A DNA stretch of 64,000 bases from an uncultured Lactobacillus sp. (GCA_937916845.1 CALFSK010000020.1:27152-91151), one strand, 5' to 3'. Positions 9,211-17,440 are shown, counted from the stretch's first letter. The notes: a model not told the origin generated them from the sequence alone. Translations and numbers: made by a program.

Positions 9211-10372
9211 TTTTGAAACTGTGATTAATCGGCGCCACACAAATTCCGTCAAGTGGGAAGTTGGTCCGAATGAACTACCCATGTGGGTGGCGGATATGGA
9301 CTTTGCGACGGCGCCCGCCATTACCGATGCACTCACCAAACGGGCCCAGTTTGGCCTGTTCGGTTATGAAGAAGTCCCCACGGCGTATTACCAAGCTGTA
9401 GCCGATTGGTGGGCTAATGAACACCATTTTCGGCCCCAGTTAGAGTGGCTGATGTTTTGTACCGGTGTCGTTCCGGCGATTTCATCGATTGTTCGCAAAA
9501 TGACTGCGCCCGGAGATAATATCTTGGTGCAGGCACCGGTCTATAATATCTTTTACCATTCAATTGAAAATAACGGTCGGCACACGTTAGCAAGTGACCT
9601 TGTCTATAAAGCAAGGCAGTACCAGATTGACTGGGCTGATTTGGAACGTAAGCTGGCGGAACCTTTGACAACGATGATGATCCTTTGTAATCCTCAAAAC
9701 CCAATTGGCATCGTCTGGTCACGGGCCACGTTACAACGAATCGGTGACTTGGCGTTGAAGCACCACGTGTTGATTGTGGCGGATGAAATTCACTGTGACT
9801 TGACGTTGAACGGCAACGAATACGTGCCATTTTCGTCACTATCTGACGAAGTGGCTGCTAACAGTATCAGTTGTGTGTCGCCAAGCAAAACATTTAATGT
9901 GGCGGCCTTACACGCAGCGACGTTAATTATCCCGGATGCGCACGTCCGGGACTTAGTGAGTCGAGGCATCAATAATGATGAGCTCGCTGAACCAAATTCG
10001 TTTGCCATTCCGGGAAGTATCGCGGCCTATACGCAGGGTCAAGACTGGGTCCACGCCCTCCGAGAAAAATTGGCGGCTAACCAGCGCCAAGTGCAACAGT
10101 TCATGGCAGCGGTGCCCCAGGTGACGGTGATTGAAGCACAGGCGACGTATTTAATCTGGTTGGATGTAAGTCGGATTACGACTGATAGTGCTAAGTTGGC
10201 GCAAGCAATTCGGGCAAAAACCGGGTTGTTCTTGTCAGCTGGGGATGTTTACCGTGGGGATGGGAATCGTTTCTTGCGGATGAACATTGCTTGTCCAACT
10301 GCGGAATTGACCGATGGCTTAACTCGCTTAAAACAAGGCATTGACGGCTATTTAGCCGATAATAAGGGTTAG
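9200..10372 (+). CDS. patB: MalY/PatB-type PLP-dependent C-S lyase (aminotransferase class I/II)
   Basis: 390 residues starting MPYDFETVINRR, inside the end of the DUF3737 gene; a longer frame upstream exists but lacks homology-like sequence. Typical MalY/PatB features: N-terminal MWVADMDF, NPQNPIG, VADEIHCDL, and the PLP lysine in SPSKTFN (about residue 230). The family cleaves cystathionine or cysteine conjugates to thiol, pyruvate and ammonia, and acts in methionine and sulfur metabolism. A terminator follows directly. The exact substrate cannot be read from sequence. Confidence 0.9.
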   Translation: MPYDFETVINRRHTNSVKWEVGPNELPMWVADMDFATAPAITDALTKRAQFGLFGYEEVPTAYYQAVADWWANEHHFRPQLEWLMFCTGVVPAISSIVRKMTAPGDNILVQAPVYNIFYHSIENNGRHTLASDLVYKARQYQIDWADLERKLAEPLTTMMILCNPQNPIGIVWSRATLQRIGDLALKHHVLIVADEIHCDLTLNGNEYVPFSSLSDEVAANSISCVSPSKTFNVAALHAATLIIPDAHVRDLVSRGINNDELAEPNSFAIPGSIAAYTQGQDWVHALREKLAANQRQVQQFMAAVPQVTVIEAQATYLIWLDVSRITTDSAKLAQAIRAKTGLFLSAGDVYRGDGNRFLRMNIACPTAELTDGLTRLKQGIDGYLADNKG

Positions 10373-10375
10373 TTG

Positions 10376-10411
10376 AAAAGCGTACGCGTTCATTAGCGCG
10401 TACGCTTTTTG
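10376..10411 (+). terminator. Terminator after patB
   Basis: AAAAGCGTACGCG pairs with CGCGTACGCTTTT, followed by T-run. Confidence 0.9.
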
Positions 10412-10462
10412 AGTGCATTAAGGGCCAAAAATCGGTATGATTAATTTGAGGCGGTGATTAGT

Positions 10463-11056
10463 ATGGAAATTGGAATTATTGGTGCGGGGACGGTCGGTAC
10501 CGTTTTAGCAAAGACGTTTGCGCGTGGTGGACACCAAGTGAAGCTCAGTCGGCACAGTGGTATGGCAAGTTTGGCACCGCGTCGGCAAGAGTTTGCGGAT
10601 AACGTCAGTTTTGTGGAAGTCGCGACGGCGTTACAGCAACCGCTAGTTGTTATTGCGGTGCCATTTGAACAGGCGCCGGCCGTTTTACAGCAAGTCACTG
10701 ATTACCAGCAGCGGATCGTGGTCGACGTGACGAATCAGTTTACAGCGGACTTCAAGAAAATTAAGACGGCCCCGTTAACGGGGAGTGAAGTGCTAGCTAA
10801 GTCGGCCAATAACGCCCGGGTGATCAAAGCCTTTAATACGTTGCCACCCGAATTTATGGATGGGCACATCGATGGTATGGGGCGGCGGGTCTTGTTCTAC
10901 GCGGGAGACGACGTCGCGGCTAAAAAGGAATTCGCAGCCCTAGTCCGTCCGTTGAATTTTCGGCCGGTTAACCTAGGTAAACTACGTCACGGTGGTAGCG
11001 TTATGCAAGTCGGTGGCGGTCTCGGCAATACTCACTTTGTACAGATTGATGAATAA
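10463..11056 (+). CDS. NADPH-dependent F420 reductase-like oxidoreductase
   Basis: 197 residues. Starts with a dinucleotide-binding fold: MEIGIIGAGTVGTVLAKTFARGGH (G-x-G-x-x-G at residues 7-12), then SRHSG after strand 2, which suits NADP. The later VIKAFNTLPPE and LPL-type segments match the coenzyme F420-dependent NADP oxidoreductase family. Lactobacilli do not make F420, so the true electron partner is unknown. ATG 10463 is chosen because GAGGCGGTG lies seven bases upstream. Single-gene unit ended by a terminator. Confidence 0.85.
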   Translation: MEIGIIGAGTVGTVLAKTFARGGHQVKLSRHSGMASLAPRRQEFADNVSFVEVATALQQPLVVIAVPFEQAPAVLQQVTDYQQRIVVDVTNQFTADFKKIKTAPLTGSEVLAKSANNARVIKAFNTLPPEFMDGHIDGMGRRVLFYAGDDVAAKKEFAALVRPLNFRPVNLGKLRHGGSVMQVGGGLGNTHFVQIDE

Positions 11057-11091
11057 GTTGAACCTAATCAGCAAGGCACTATGAAACCAAA

Positions 11092-11141
11092 TTAAAATCA
11101 CTGTTCAGAAATACACCATATTTCTGAACAGTGATTTTTCT
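11092..11141. terminator. Bidirectional terminator with CAGAAAT core and R2 tail
   Basis: AAAATCACTGTTCAGAAAT pairs with ATTTCTGAACAGTGATTTT. The following bases (TTATTATGGTCAAAACGAAACATG) resemble the right end of R2 elements, so this may be an R2 remnant. Confidence 0.85.
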
Positions 11142-11166
11142 ATTATTATGGTCAAAACGAAACATG

Positions 11167-11853
11167 TCACACTTTACTAAGTAGTAACTGCTGTAACTGG
11201 TCAAAGTTAGTGACGGTAGCGGTGGGATGGACGTCACTAAGATTAGCAAGGTGATGGGGATTGAACCAAATACTTGGAAGGCCAACGTTGACCGCACCCG
11301 CGATGTCTGAAGCTAAACTGTCGCCAACCATCACGGCGTTGTGGGGTGACAGGTCGGGATACGTCGTAAAGATGGCGTCAAAGAAACGCCGGTCCGGCTT
11401 GGCAAAGCCCACTGATTCTGAAATGAAGACGTGGTCAAATTGGGGTGCTAAGCCTGAACCTGCTAGCCGGTTTAACTGGGTGTCCTGAACGCCGTTAGTC
11501 CCAATGAGCAACACCAGTCCAGCACTTTTTAACTTTGTAAGCATGGAATCAACGCCAGGTAAAACTTGAAAACCTTGCCCCAGTAAGTCGTTATATTCAT
11601 GCTGAACTTTGGGTCCGTCAACGGTAATGCCCAGTTTGGCAAACACGATTTGAAACCGCTGGTCTAGTAATTGGTCACGATCAGCGCCGTGTTCAATCTG
11701 CTGCCAGACTTGCCGGTTATGCGTGAGGTAAACCCGTTTGGCAACGGCTAAATCGGGGACGTGGTAACGAGTTAGAATGGTTGTTAAACTCGCCTGTTCA
11801 GCCGCTTGAAAGTCTAATAGCGTATCGTCCAAGTCAAAAATAACGTATTTCAC
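11167..11853 (-). CDS. yjjG: YjjG-type HAD nucleotidase
   Basis: 228 residues. HAD motif I FDLDDTLLDF at the N-terminus (nucleophile Asp about residue 7), motif II LIGTNG, motif III lysine in FAKPD, and motif IV VMVGDSLASDI. Spacing and the long helical cap fit the YjjG family of noncanonical pyrimidine 5'-nucleotidases, which hydrolyse modified dUMP/dTMP-like nucleotides to keep them out of DNA. The last residues and stop lie next to the shared terminator. Related phosphatases of the HAD superfamily cannot be excluded on specificity. Confidence 0.85.
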   Translation of the reverse strand: MKYVIFDLDDTLLDFQAAEQASLTTILTRYHVPDLAVAKRVYLTHNRQVWQQIEHGADRDQLLDQRFQIVFAKLGITVDGPKVQHEYNDLLGQGFQVLPGVDSMLTKLKSAGLVLLIGTNGVQDTQLNRLAGSGLAPQFDHVFISESVGFAKPDRRFFDAIFTTYPDLSPHNAVMVGDSLASDIAGAVNVGLPSIWFNPHHLANLSDVHPTATVTNFDQLQQLLLSKV

Positions 11854-11953
11854 TACAGCCCACCACCTTAATCATGATAGGGCCATCATACAGCAAATTT
11901 TGTGAGTGTGGTATGCTTAAACTATCAACTATTAAAGGAAGTTTAATTAAAAA

Positions 11954-12523
11954 ATGGAAATCGATAACGATCCGGCGTACCAACAGATGATCAACGGCGA
12001 ACTTTACATGGAATCTCCGATTTTACAAGAACGGCGGCGAGAAGTCCGTACCAAAATTATGCAGTATAACCAGATTGCTGATAGCGACGAACGGAACACG
12101 AAGATGAAAAGCTTGTTACGTTCAGTGGGTGACCGTTTTTTTGTAGAGCCAACCTTTGAATTTAGCTACGGTGTCAACATTACGATTGGTAATCATTTCT
12201 ATGCGAACCACGGGGTTACGATTTGTGACGAAGGCCTGGTTAAAATTGGGAATGATTGTAAATTTGGTCCTAAAGTTGGCTTATATACGCCGCAACACCC
12301 TCTTGATCCAACGGTACGGCGTACGGAAGCCGAACGAACAGCGCCGATTACAATCGGTAACGATGTTTGGATCGGGGGGAGTGCCATTATTCTTCCCGGC
12401 GTAACGTTAGGGAACAACGTGATTGTGGGTGCTGGCGCGGTCGTCACGCATTCTTTCCCAGATAACGTGATTGTTGTCGGGAATCCGGCCCGTGTTCTGA
12501 AGGAAAATAAACCGAACGCCTAA
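11954..12523 (+). CDS. Sugar O-acetyltransferase (maltose/galactoside type), paralog 1
   Basis: 189 residues. An N-terminal helical region (YQQMINGELYM) is followed by left-handed beta-helix hexapeptide repeats and the motif GNDVWIGGSAIILPGVTLG. Catalytic histidine is in TPQHPLD. This is the LacA/Maa type of acetyl-CoA:sugar O-acetyltransferase, cytoplasmic and trimeric. AAAGGAAG lies about 12 bases before the ATG. A second paralog lies at 16.6 kb. The acceptor sugar cannot be inferred. Confidence 0.9.
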   Translation: MEIDNDPAYQQMINGELYMESPILQERRREVRTKIMQYNQIADSDERNTKMKSLLRSVGDRFFVEPTFEFSYGVNITIGNHFYANHGVTICDEGLVKIGNDCKFGPKVGLYTPQHPLDPTVRRTEAERTAPITIGNDVWIGGSAIILPGVTLGNNVIVGAGAVVTHSFPDNVIVVGNPARVLKENKPNA

Positions 12524-12598
12524 ATTGACAACTGGTTATGAAACAGTGAAAATAAAGATGAAATCTGTCTAAATTTTCCAGATGAGGAGTGGATCAAT

Positions 12599-13042
12599 AT
12601 GTCAGATATGAGTCCCAAGGAATTTAAACATATTTTAGTTGGGGTCGATGACTCCGACGATGCTCAGATGGCTTTTCGGTATGCCATCAACCGTGCTAAA
12701 ACGGACGGTGCTAAGTTAACCATTGTGTCAATTTTAGAGCAACAAAATATGAACGTGTACGAGGCAATGAGTAAGGACTTTATCCATGGTCAGCGTAAGG
12801 ATTTGGAAGAGCACGTTGTGGAATATCAAAAGTTAGCGCAGGAATTTGGGGTTAAAGACGTTAACGTGGTTGTTGACGAAGGTGACCCTGGTGAAACCAT
12901 CGTTAAGGATATTATTCCGGCGATTAAGCCTGATTTATTAGTGATCGGCTCCGTTTCAAAACAGGGCGTTCGAAAGTATTTCGGCTCACAGGCGGCCTAC
13001 ATGGCCAAGAACGCGCCAATTTCTGTGTTAGTGATTCGCTAA
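12599..13042 (+). CDS. Universal stress protein (UspA family)
   Basis: 147 residues. Single Usp domain: strand 1 HILVGVDDSDDA with the nucleotide-binding Asp, and the C-terminal ATP-binding loop IGSVSKQGVRKYFGSQA in the G-2x-G-9x-G(S/T) arrangement, so probably an ATP-binding type. GAGGAGTG precedes the ATG. Monocistronic with its own terminator. Confidence 0.92.
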   Translation: MSDMSPKEFKHILVGVDDSDDAQMAFRYAINRAKTDGAKLTIVSILEQQNMNVYEAMSKDFIHGQRKDLEEHVVEYQKLAQEFGVKDVNVVVDEGDPGETIVKDIIPAIKPDLLVIGSVSKQGVRKYFGSQAAYMAKNAPISVLVIR

Positions 13043-13064
13043 TCAGGACGGCATTAATTTAAAT

Positions 13065-13099
13065 AAAAAAAGCGAGTGGCCCCGTGGTCGCTCGCTTTT
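13065..13099 (+). terminator. Terminator after uspA-type gene
   Basis: AAAAAGCGAG pairs with CTCGCTTTT around a short loop; T-run. Confidence 0.85.
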
Positions 13100-13142
13100 G
13101 TGCTAAAATGGTTGAACAATCTAAAACTAAACGGAGAATACC

Positions 13143-13775
13143 ATGAAATCAATCAACTTACATTTGGTCGTTGCGGGGACGACTTACTTTAATCAATTGG
13201 ACCGGTTCCAAGGATGGAGTGGCACCCCACTAACGACCGCGGGTCAACAAGCAAGCTTAAACGTCGGCCAACAGTTGACGGACGTTCATTTTGATACGGC
13301 GTTTGCTAATGATACGAGTCGGAGTATTCAGACCGGCCAAGCGGTACTCAAAGCGGCAACTAATGGTGTCGAGCTCCAACTTCTCAGTGGGTTGCGGGCA
13401 CCATTTTTTGGTGGCTTTGAAGGCTTAAACCGTGCCGATGTCTGGTCGGGGTTTGCAACTAAGTTGGGTTATAGTAGCCTAGAAGCTTTTGCTACGGATC
13501 AAACGCCTAGCGAATTGCAGACGTTACTGCATGACCATGATAGTGAAGGGTTGGCAGAAAGTGGTATGGAGTTTTGGCAACGGTATACCCAGGGCTTAAA
13601 GGCCGTTTGGACCGCCACACCGGATCATGGCAACGCACTTCTGATTGTGGACGATGCCAGTTTACGTGATCTGTGGTACCGGGCGACCGGCGAACAAGCG
13701 CATCGCGCAACTTTGGCGCCCAGCCAATATGTCCACATGACCTTTGATGGGGATAACTTAACTTTGGTAGATTAA
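13143..13775 (+). CDS. Histidine phosphatase-fold protein lacking catalytic residues
   Basis: 210 residues aligned by eye to phosphoglycerate-mutase-like phosphatases: the N-terminal L-V-R-H-G becomes LVVAG (residues 8-12), followed by normal TTYFNQLDRFQGWSGTPLT. The arginine of TSRSIQTG is kept. The acid of the L-R-E-x-x-F-G motif becomes LRAPFFGGFEG, and the second S-H-G becomes VDDASLRDL (about residues 169-177). Both catalytic histidines and the acid are gone, so it is probably a pseudophosphatase with a binding or regulatory role. The frame is intact, with a good ribosome site (ACGGAG). Four DnaA-box-like sites follow its stop. Confidence 0.85.
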   Translation: MKSINLHLVVAGTTYFNQLDRFQGWSGTPLTTAGQQASLNVGQQLTDVHFDTAFANDTSRSIQTGQAVLKAATNGVELQLLSGLRAPFFGGFEGLNRADVWSGFATKLGYSSLEAFATDQTPSELQTLLHDHDSEGLAESGMEFWQRYTQGLKAVWTATPDHGNALLIVDDASLRDLWYRATGEQAHRATLAPSQYVHMTFDGDNLTLVD

Positions 13776-13778
13776 AAG

Positions 13779-13831
13779 TTATACACAGTGGATAACGGGC
13801 CAAAATGTTATCCACAAGGCGTTTATCCCCA
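13779..13831. promoter_or_regulatory. DnaA-box cluster 1
   Basis: Four sites in 53 bp: TTATACACA (13779-13787), TTATCCACT on the minus strand (13787-13795), perfect TTATCCACA (13808-13816) and TTATCCCCA (13823-13831). They lie in the intergenic region before the five-gene small operon. Confidence 0.65.
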
Positions 13832-13902
13832 CGCTTGCGATGGTCTGAAAAATGCGCTAATGTGGATTTGAATTAAAATTAATTAACTAGGAGTTTTTAA
13901 AG

Positions 13903-14208
13903 ATGCAAGTAAACGTAGTAACGAGTGTTGTAGCGGGCCAAGAAACGGTTAAGACCGCTGACGTACAGGCTTTTATGGATGCTTTAAGTGAGCAAGCGGG
14001 TAAGAACTTTACGTTTGTCATGGATACGGATTACGGCCAAAGTTTGACGGATCACAGTGCGGATGTCTACTTGGTTTACTTTGGTTCACAAGCAAACTTA
14101 TCCCCAGAACAACGGGCCCAAATGATTATCTACTATTCTGATGAAGATGTGCATAACTTGGATACTCACCGGTTTGTGGATATGTTACAACAATTAGATA
14201 AGAAATAA
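13903..14208 (+). CDS. Hypothetical soluble protein, 101 aa
   Basis: First gene of a tight five-gene operon. ATG 13903 is preceded by TAGGAG. Small acidic soluble protein (MQVNVVTSVVAGQE at the start, MLQQLDKK at the end), with no membrane segment or signal peptide. I do not recognise a domain. It lies directly downstream of DnaA-box cluster 1, so DnaA could influence this promoter. Confidence 0.8.
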   Translation: MQVNVVTSVVAGQETVKTADVQAFMDALSEQAGKNFTFVMDTDYGQSLTDHSADVYLVYFGSQANLSPEQRAQMIIYYSDEDVHNLDTHRFVDMLQQLDKK

Positions 14209-14234
14209 ACGGATTTGTGTTAGGAAGTGTGCAC

Positions 14235-14492
14235 ATGCAGTTGTTAATATTAGGACTCATTGCCATTGGCTTATTTATTTTAGAAGAATTCGTATTTACG
14301 GCGAGTCGGTACTTTTGGGTAGGCGGCATTGTGCCCGTCCTGTGGACCCTCTTTTTGGCGTACCTAGTGGTCATGAACGCGGCTAACTTGGATGTTCGCG
14401 ACTATACGCTGGCGATCATTGCCGTTGTTATTCCCTACGTTTGTTGGGGCAATGGGTATCAGCGTGGCGTTAACCGGCGGGCAAAGCGGTGA
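14235..14492 (+). CDS. Hypothetical small membrane protein, 85 aa
   Basis: ATG 14235 is chosen because AGGAAGTG lies seven bases upstream; in-frame GTG codons at 14217 and 14229 are less well placed. Three hydrophobic segments (about residues 2-18, 25-45 and 53-70) and a basic tail NRRAKR. It overlaps the next gene by four bases. No family recognised. Confidence 0.75.
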   Translation: MQLLILGLIAIGLFILEEFVFTASRYFWVGGIVPVLWTLFLAYLVVMNAANLDVRDYTLAIIAVVIPYVCWGNGYQRGVNRRAKR

Positions 14493-14941
14493 TTAGCGCG
14501 GTTAAAGCGGACCAGCTTCCGCGTGAATTATTGCTATCAGCTGATCCCGACTGGTCAATTGTCCAAAAGTACTTGGAACATGCGGCCTGTTATGCCGAAT
14601 GGGTAGACGATCAGATTGTCGGTCTGATCGTTTTGACGTCTCGGGATGCAGCAACGTATGAAGTGCAAAACTTAGCAGTTGCGCCGAGTTATCAACACCG
14701 GGGGATTGCAAGGCGCTTGTTGGCGTTTGCAATTCAGCGTTGTCGTCAAGATAAGACCTGTCAGACCCTCTGGGTTGGGACGGGCAACTCATCTTTACGT
14801 CAGTTAGCGTTATATCAGCACGCTGGGTTTGAGATGCAGACGGTGTTGGTGGACTATTTTGTGGATAACTATCCAGAGCCGATCTACGAAGACGGATTGC
14901 AGTGCAAAAGTATGGTGCGACTGTGCATAAAAACTAATTAG
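14489..14941 (+). CDS. GNAT family N-acetyltransferase
   Basis: 150 residues beginning at GTG 14489 (GTGA overlap with the previous stop). Motif A of the GNAT fold is clear: YEVQNLAVAPSYQHRGIARRLLAFAIQ (acetyl-CoA pyrophosphate loop Q/R-x-x-G-x-A about residues 69-75). It ends with a conserved-looking GFEMQTVLVDYF. Substrate unknown. Translational coupling to small membrane genes on both sides suggests it modifies something in a shared process. Confidence 0.85.
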   Translation: MISAVKADQLPRELLLSADPDWSIVQKYLEHAACYAEWVDDQIVGLIVLTSRDAATYEVQNLAVAPSYQHRGIARRLLAFAIQRCRQDKTCQTLWVGTGNSSLRQLALYQHAGFEMQTVLVDYFVDNYPEPIYEDGLQCKSMVRLCIKTN

Positions 14942-14955
14942 GGAGTGAAGGATCG

Positions 14956-15423
14956 ATGTGGCGAGCAGGAAACTTAATCAGTAGTTGGTTTTACGGCGCA
15001 ATTGCGGTCTTTATGATCATGTTCTTTACGGCTCATCAGACCGTTAACCGGATTATTTTACAATTTAACCCGCTGGTGATTTACAGTATTATCTGTGCGT
15101 TGATTCTTTTTCCAATTGTTAAATACCGGTGGCCTAAGATTTTTCAAGTCTGGCATAAGAAGCCGACGCCCCCGTCGACGCGACCAGATGATGACCAGGT
15201 TATTCAAGACTCTGGTCGGCCGTGGTCGGTGGCGGCTAAGCGGACCAAGCCCAAGCCCGTACCGAGTGCGTTAACACCACAAGTGGAAGCCAAGAGTGAC
15301 TTTATGGATGGCTTCATCAACTTCTTCAAAAATATTTTGATGGCCCTGATCTTGGTGCCGCTGAGCCCGTTTGTGTGTGGCTTTTTCTGGGTTCAAGATC
15401 GGCGAACGGGTGACCACCATTAA
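14956..15423 (+). CDS. Hypothetical membrane protein with charged linker, 155 aa
   Basis: ATG 14956 follows GGGAGTGAAGG. Two membrane segments near the N-terminus (about residues 12-28 and 38-53), then a proline- and charge-rich cytoplasmic linker (about 60-115), then one C-terminal hydrophobic helix. No recognised domain. Overlaps the next small gene. Confidence 0.75.
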   Translation: MWRAGNLISSWFYGAIAVFMIMFFTAHQTVNRIILQFNPLVIYSIICALILFPIVKYRWPKIFQVWHKKPTPPSTRPDDDQVIQDSGRPWSVAAKRTKPKPVPSALTPQVEAKSDFMDGFINFFKNILMALILVPLSPFVCGFFWVQDRRTGDHH

Positions 15424-15610
15424 ACGGCAACGACAGGTCAGTCACTGGTTAGTGCCCATTATGATAGTGTTAGTCATTGGTGGGATGGCGTTGGTCAGCC
15501 CGAACCAGTGGGGACAATTTACCATCTTACTGGTGGGGTTGATCTTAGTAGACCAGTGCCGGCCGGGCCGAGCGCTGAATGGATTAGTTATCCACTTATT
15601 AACGAAGTAA
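15410..15610 (+). CDS. Hypothetical small membrane protein, 66 aa
   Basis: Two hydrophobic segments (WLVPIMIVLVIGGMALV and FTILLVGLILV). GTG 15410 is the likely start, overlapping the previous stop by 14 bases; the ribosome site is weak, so translation is probably coupled. A DnaA-box-like site lies inside its 3' end. Last gene of the operon. Confidence 0.6.
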   Translation: MTTIKRQRQVSHWLVPIMIVLVIGGMALVSPNQWGQFTILLVGLILVDQCRPGRALNGLVIHLLTK

Positions 15611-15634
15611 ATAAAAGTTATCAACTGTGGATAA
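15588..15634. promoter_or_regulatory. DnaA-box cluster 2
   Basis: TTATCCACT (15588-15596), TTATCAACT (15618-15626) and, on the minus strand, a perfect TTATCCACA (15626-15634). Lies at the far end of the small-gene operon from cluster 1. Confidence 0.6.
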
Positions 15635-15680
15635 ACCAGTATGTGGGTTTTCAACAATCCATGTGATGATAACTGTGACT

Positions 15681-15723
15681 AAAAAGGCGACCAGAAATCG
15701 GAAAATTTCTGGTCACTTTTATT
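15681..15723 (+). terminator. Terminator after small-gene operon
   Basis: GACCAGAAAT pairs with ATTTCTGGTC, extended by AAAG/CTTT and T-rich tail; shares the CAGAAAT apex with other terminators in the window. Confidence 0.8.
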
Positions 15724-15740
15724 TTGGATAACTTTGAGTC

Positions 15741-15779
15741 AAACAAACCCGCAAGTCAAAATGGCTTGCGGGTTTGTTA
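15741..15779 (-). terminator. Terminator of signal peptidase gene
   Basis: AACAAACCCGCAAG pairs with CTTGCGGGTTTGTT just past the minus-strand stop. Confidence 0.8.
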
Positions 15780-15786
15780 TTAAACA

Positions 15787-16404
15787 TTATGGTTGGAAGC
15801 TGTTAATGTACTGCTTCCGGTTTTGCCAAGGCCAAGCCTTAACGACACCAATCATTTTACTTTGTGGGACGAGTCCCCAGTAACGACTATCGTTGGAGAC
15901 GCTACGGTGATCCCCCATGACGAAGTAGTAACCCTTAGGAACCTTATTCGTTGACACGGACTTCTTCCAGCCCTGGTCGTGGCTCAGACTGTCGAGTGTC
16001 CAGCCGGTCACCTTACTGTGGCTGTTAGGCATGAAAGAACCGGTCGTTTGTTGTGACTGGTTCTTCAAGTAGGTCTGCTTAACCAGCTTGTTGTTGACGT
16101 ACAGCTGACCGCTACTGGTATAACGGACGGAATCGCCGGGCATCCCGATGACTCGCTTCACGTAAACGGCGTTTTTAACGGTTTGATCTGGATCTAAGTT
16201 GTACGCATCAAAGACGACAACTGATCCAGCTTTAATCTTGCTTGTTTTGAAAGCGACGACGCGTTCGTTATTCTGAAGGTTAGGTTGCATCGACGTCCCA
16301 TCAACCTTAACCATCGTAAACCAGAATTGACGAATCAGGAATGCGAGCAGTAGCCCGATGACGATCGGCACGACCCAGCTCATGATTGTTTTAAATGTTT
16401 TCAA
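15787..16404 (-). CDS. sipA: Type I signal peptidase
   Basis: 205 residues. One N-terminal membrane anchor (about residues 10-29), catalytic serine in DGTSMQPNL (Ser38) and catalytic lysine in YVKRVIGMPGD (Lys83), then the family box GDHRSVSNDSR near the C-terminus. Removes signal peptides from exported proteins at the outer face of the membrane. Monocistronic, with its own terminator. Several paralogs are usual in this group, so the symbol is tentative. Confidence 0.93.
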   Translation of the reverse strand: MKTFKTIMSWVVPIVIGLLLAFLIRQFWFTMVKVDGTSMQPNLQNNERVVAFKTSKIKAGSVVVFDAYNLDPDQTVKNAVYVKRVIGMPGDSVRYTSSGQLYVNNKLVKQTYLKNQSQQTTGSFMPNSHSKVTGWTLDSLSHDQGWKKSVSTNKVPKGYYFVMGDHRSVSNDSRYWGLVPQSKMIGVVKAWPWQNRKQYINSFQP

Positions 16405-16605
16405 TGTTTTAGCTCCCTTAAATATGTGTATAACTCTTATTATAAACGATGGGTCCCATTTGGCGAGCTAAAAAAAGCTTAAAAGTTAGTTATAGTTAAG
16501 AAAATGGGCGTGATTGCTTTTAGAAATGGTTGTTATCGGTATTGAAATCGGTCTCATTATTTGGTTAACTAGGTCGGTAAGCTAAATTAGGATGGTGAAA
16601 TTAAA

Positions 16606-17217
16606 ATGAAATCACAAAAAGAACGTATGTTAGCGGGCGAGTTGTACGTTGCCCAAGATGAAGAATTAGGCCGTGAAAATAAACGCGCCAAGCGGTTGAC
16701 GCGCTTATTCAACCAATCGACTGAGGAACAGCAAGAAGAACGGCAACGTTTATTAAACGCGATGTTTAAGCAATTTGGTGCCGGGGGTTACGTCGAACCA
16801 CCATTTCATACCGATTATGGGACCAATACGGTCATTGGCAAAAACTTTTACGCCAACTATGACGCCATCTTTGTAGATTGCGGCCCCATCACGATTGGGG
16901 ATAACGTCTTTATGGGTCCCCGCGTGGGCTTGTATACGGCGGGTCACCCCATTGATGCGGGTATTCGAGCGGAGCAGTTGGAATACGGTAAGGGAATTAC
17001 GATTGGCGATGACGTCTGGTTTGGCGGTAACGTGGTCGTGAATCCCGGTGTCACCATCGGTAGTAACGTGGTGATTGGGTCCGGCTCAATCGTGACCCAC
17101 GATATTCCCGACAACGTGGTGGCGGTTGGCAATCCGTGCCGGGTCTTGCGTCCCATTACGCAACAGGACCATGATGAGTGGGCTAAACAGAAAGCCGCTT
17201 ATTACGCGGATCGGTAA
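16606..17217 (+). CDS. Sugar O-acetyltransferase (maltose/galactoside type), paralog 2
   Basis: 203 residues. Same architecture as the 11.95 kb gene: N-terminal MLAGELYVAQDEELG, hexapeptide beta-helix, catalytic His in TAGHPID and GDDVWFGGNVVVNPGVTIG. The two differ enough to be old paralogs with separate contexts. Acceptor unknown. A hairpin shared with the convergent small gene follows. Confidence 0.9.
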   Translation: MKSQKERMLAGELYVAQDEELGRENKRAKRLTRLFNQSTEEQQEERQRLLNAMFKQFGAGGYVEPPFHTDYGTNTVIGKNFYANYDAIFVDCGPITIGDNVFMGPRVGLYTAGHPIDAGIRAEQLEYGKGITIGDDVWFGGNVVVNPGVTIGSNVVIGSGSIVTHDIPDNVVAVGNPCRVLRPITQQDHDEWAKQKAAYYADR

Positions 17218-17238
17218 GAGCGCAACGGTAATGCACAC

Positions 17239-17274
17239 AAAAAGGCTTCTCAGAACCTTCTGAGAGGCCTTTTT
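17239..17274. terminator. Bidirectional terminator
   Basis: AAAAAGGCTTCTCAGA pairs with TCTGAGAGGCCTTTTT, between convergent genes. Confidence 0.9.
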
Positions 17275-17293
17275 CTGTATATGAAAGATGAAA

Positions 17294-17440
17294 TTAATGT
17301 ATTTTGGTGTCCTTATTCTTTTTAGTGTCTGCTTGATCCTTTTTCTCAATCCGTCGGAAAAATAGGGTGTTTAAAAAGTAGGTGAACGCAATCATGAAGA
17401 CGATGAGTAATAAGATGGTTCCGACAGCTTCGGTGACCAT
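17294..17440 (-). CDS. Small single-pass membrane protein, 48 aa
   Basis: Too short for routine ORF calling but well supported: AAAGGGGGA lies about nine bases before ATG 17440. The 48-residue product has a hydrophobic helix (about residues 6-27), then a strongly charged cytoplasmic tail (RRIEKKDQADTKKNKD), and the gene ends next to a bidirectional terminator. The shape resembles small membrane regulators or transporter accessory peptides. Function unknown. Confidence 0.65.
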   Translation of the reverse strand: MVTEAVGTILLLIVFMIAFTYFLNTLFFRRIEKKDQADTKKNKDTKIH

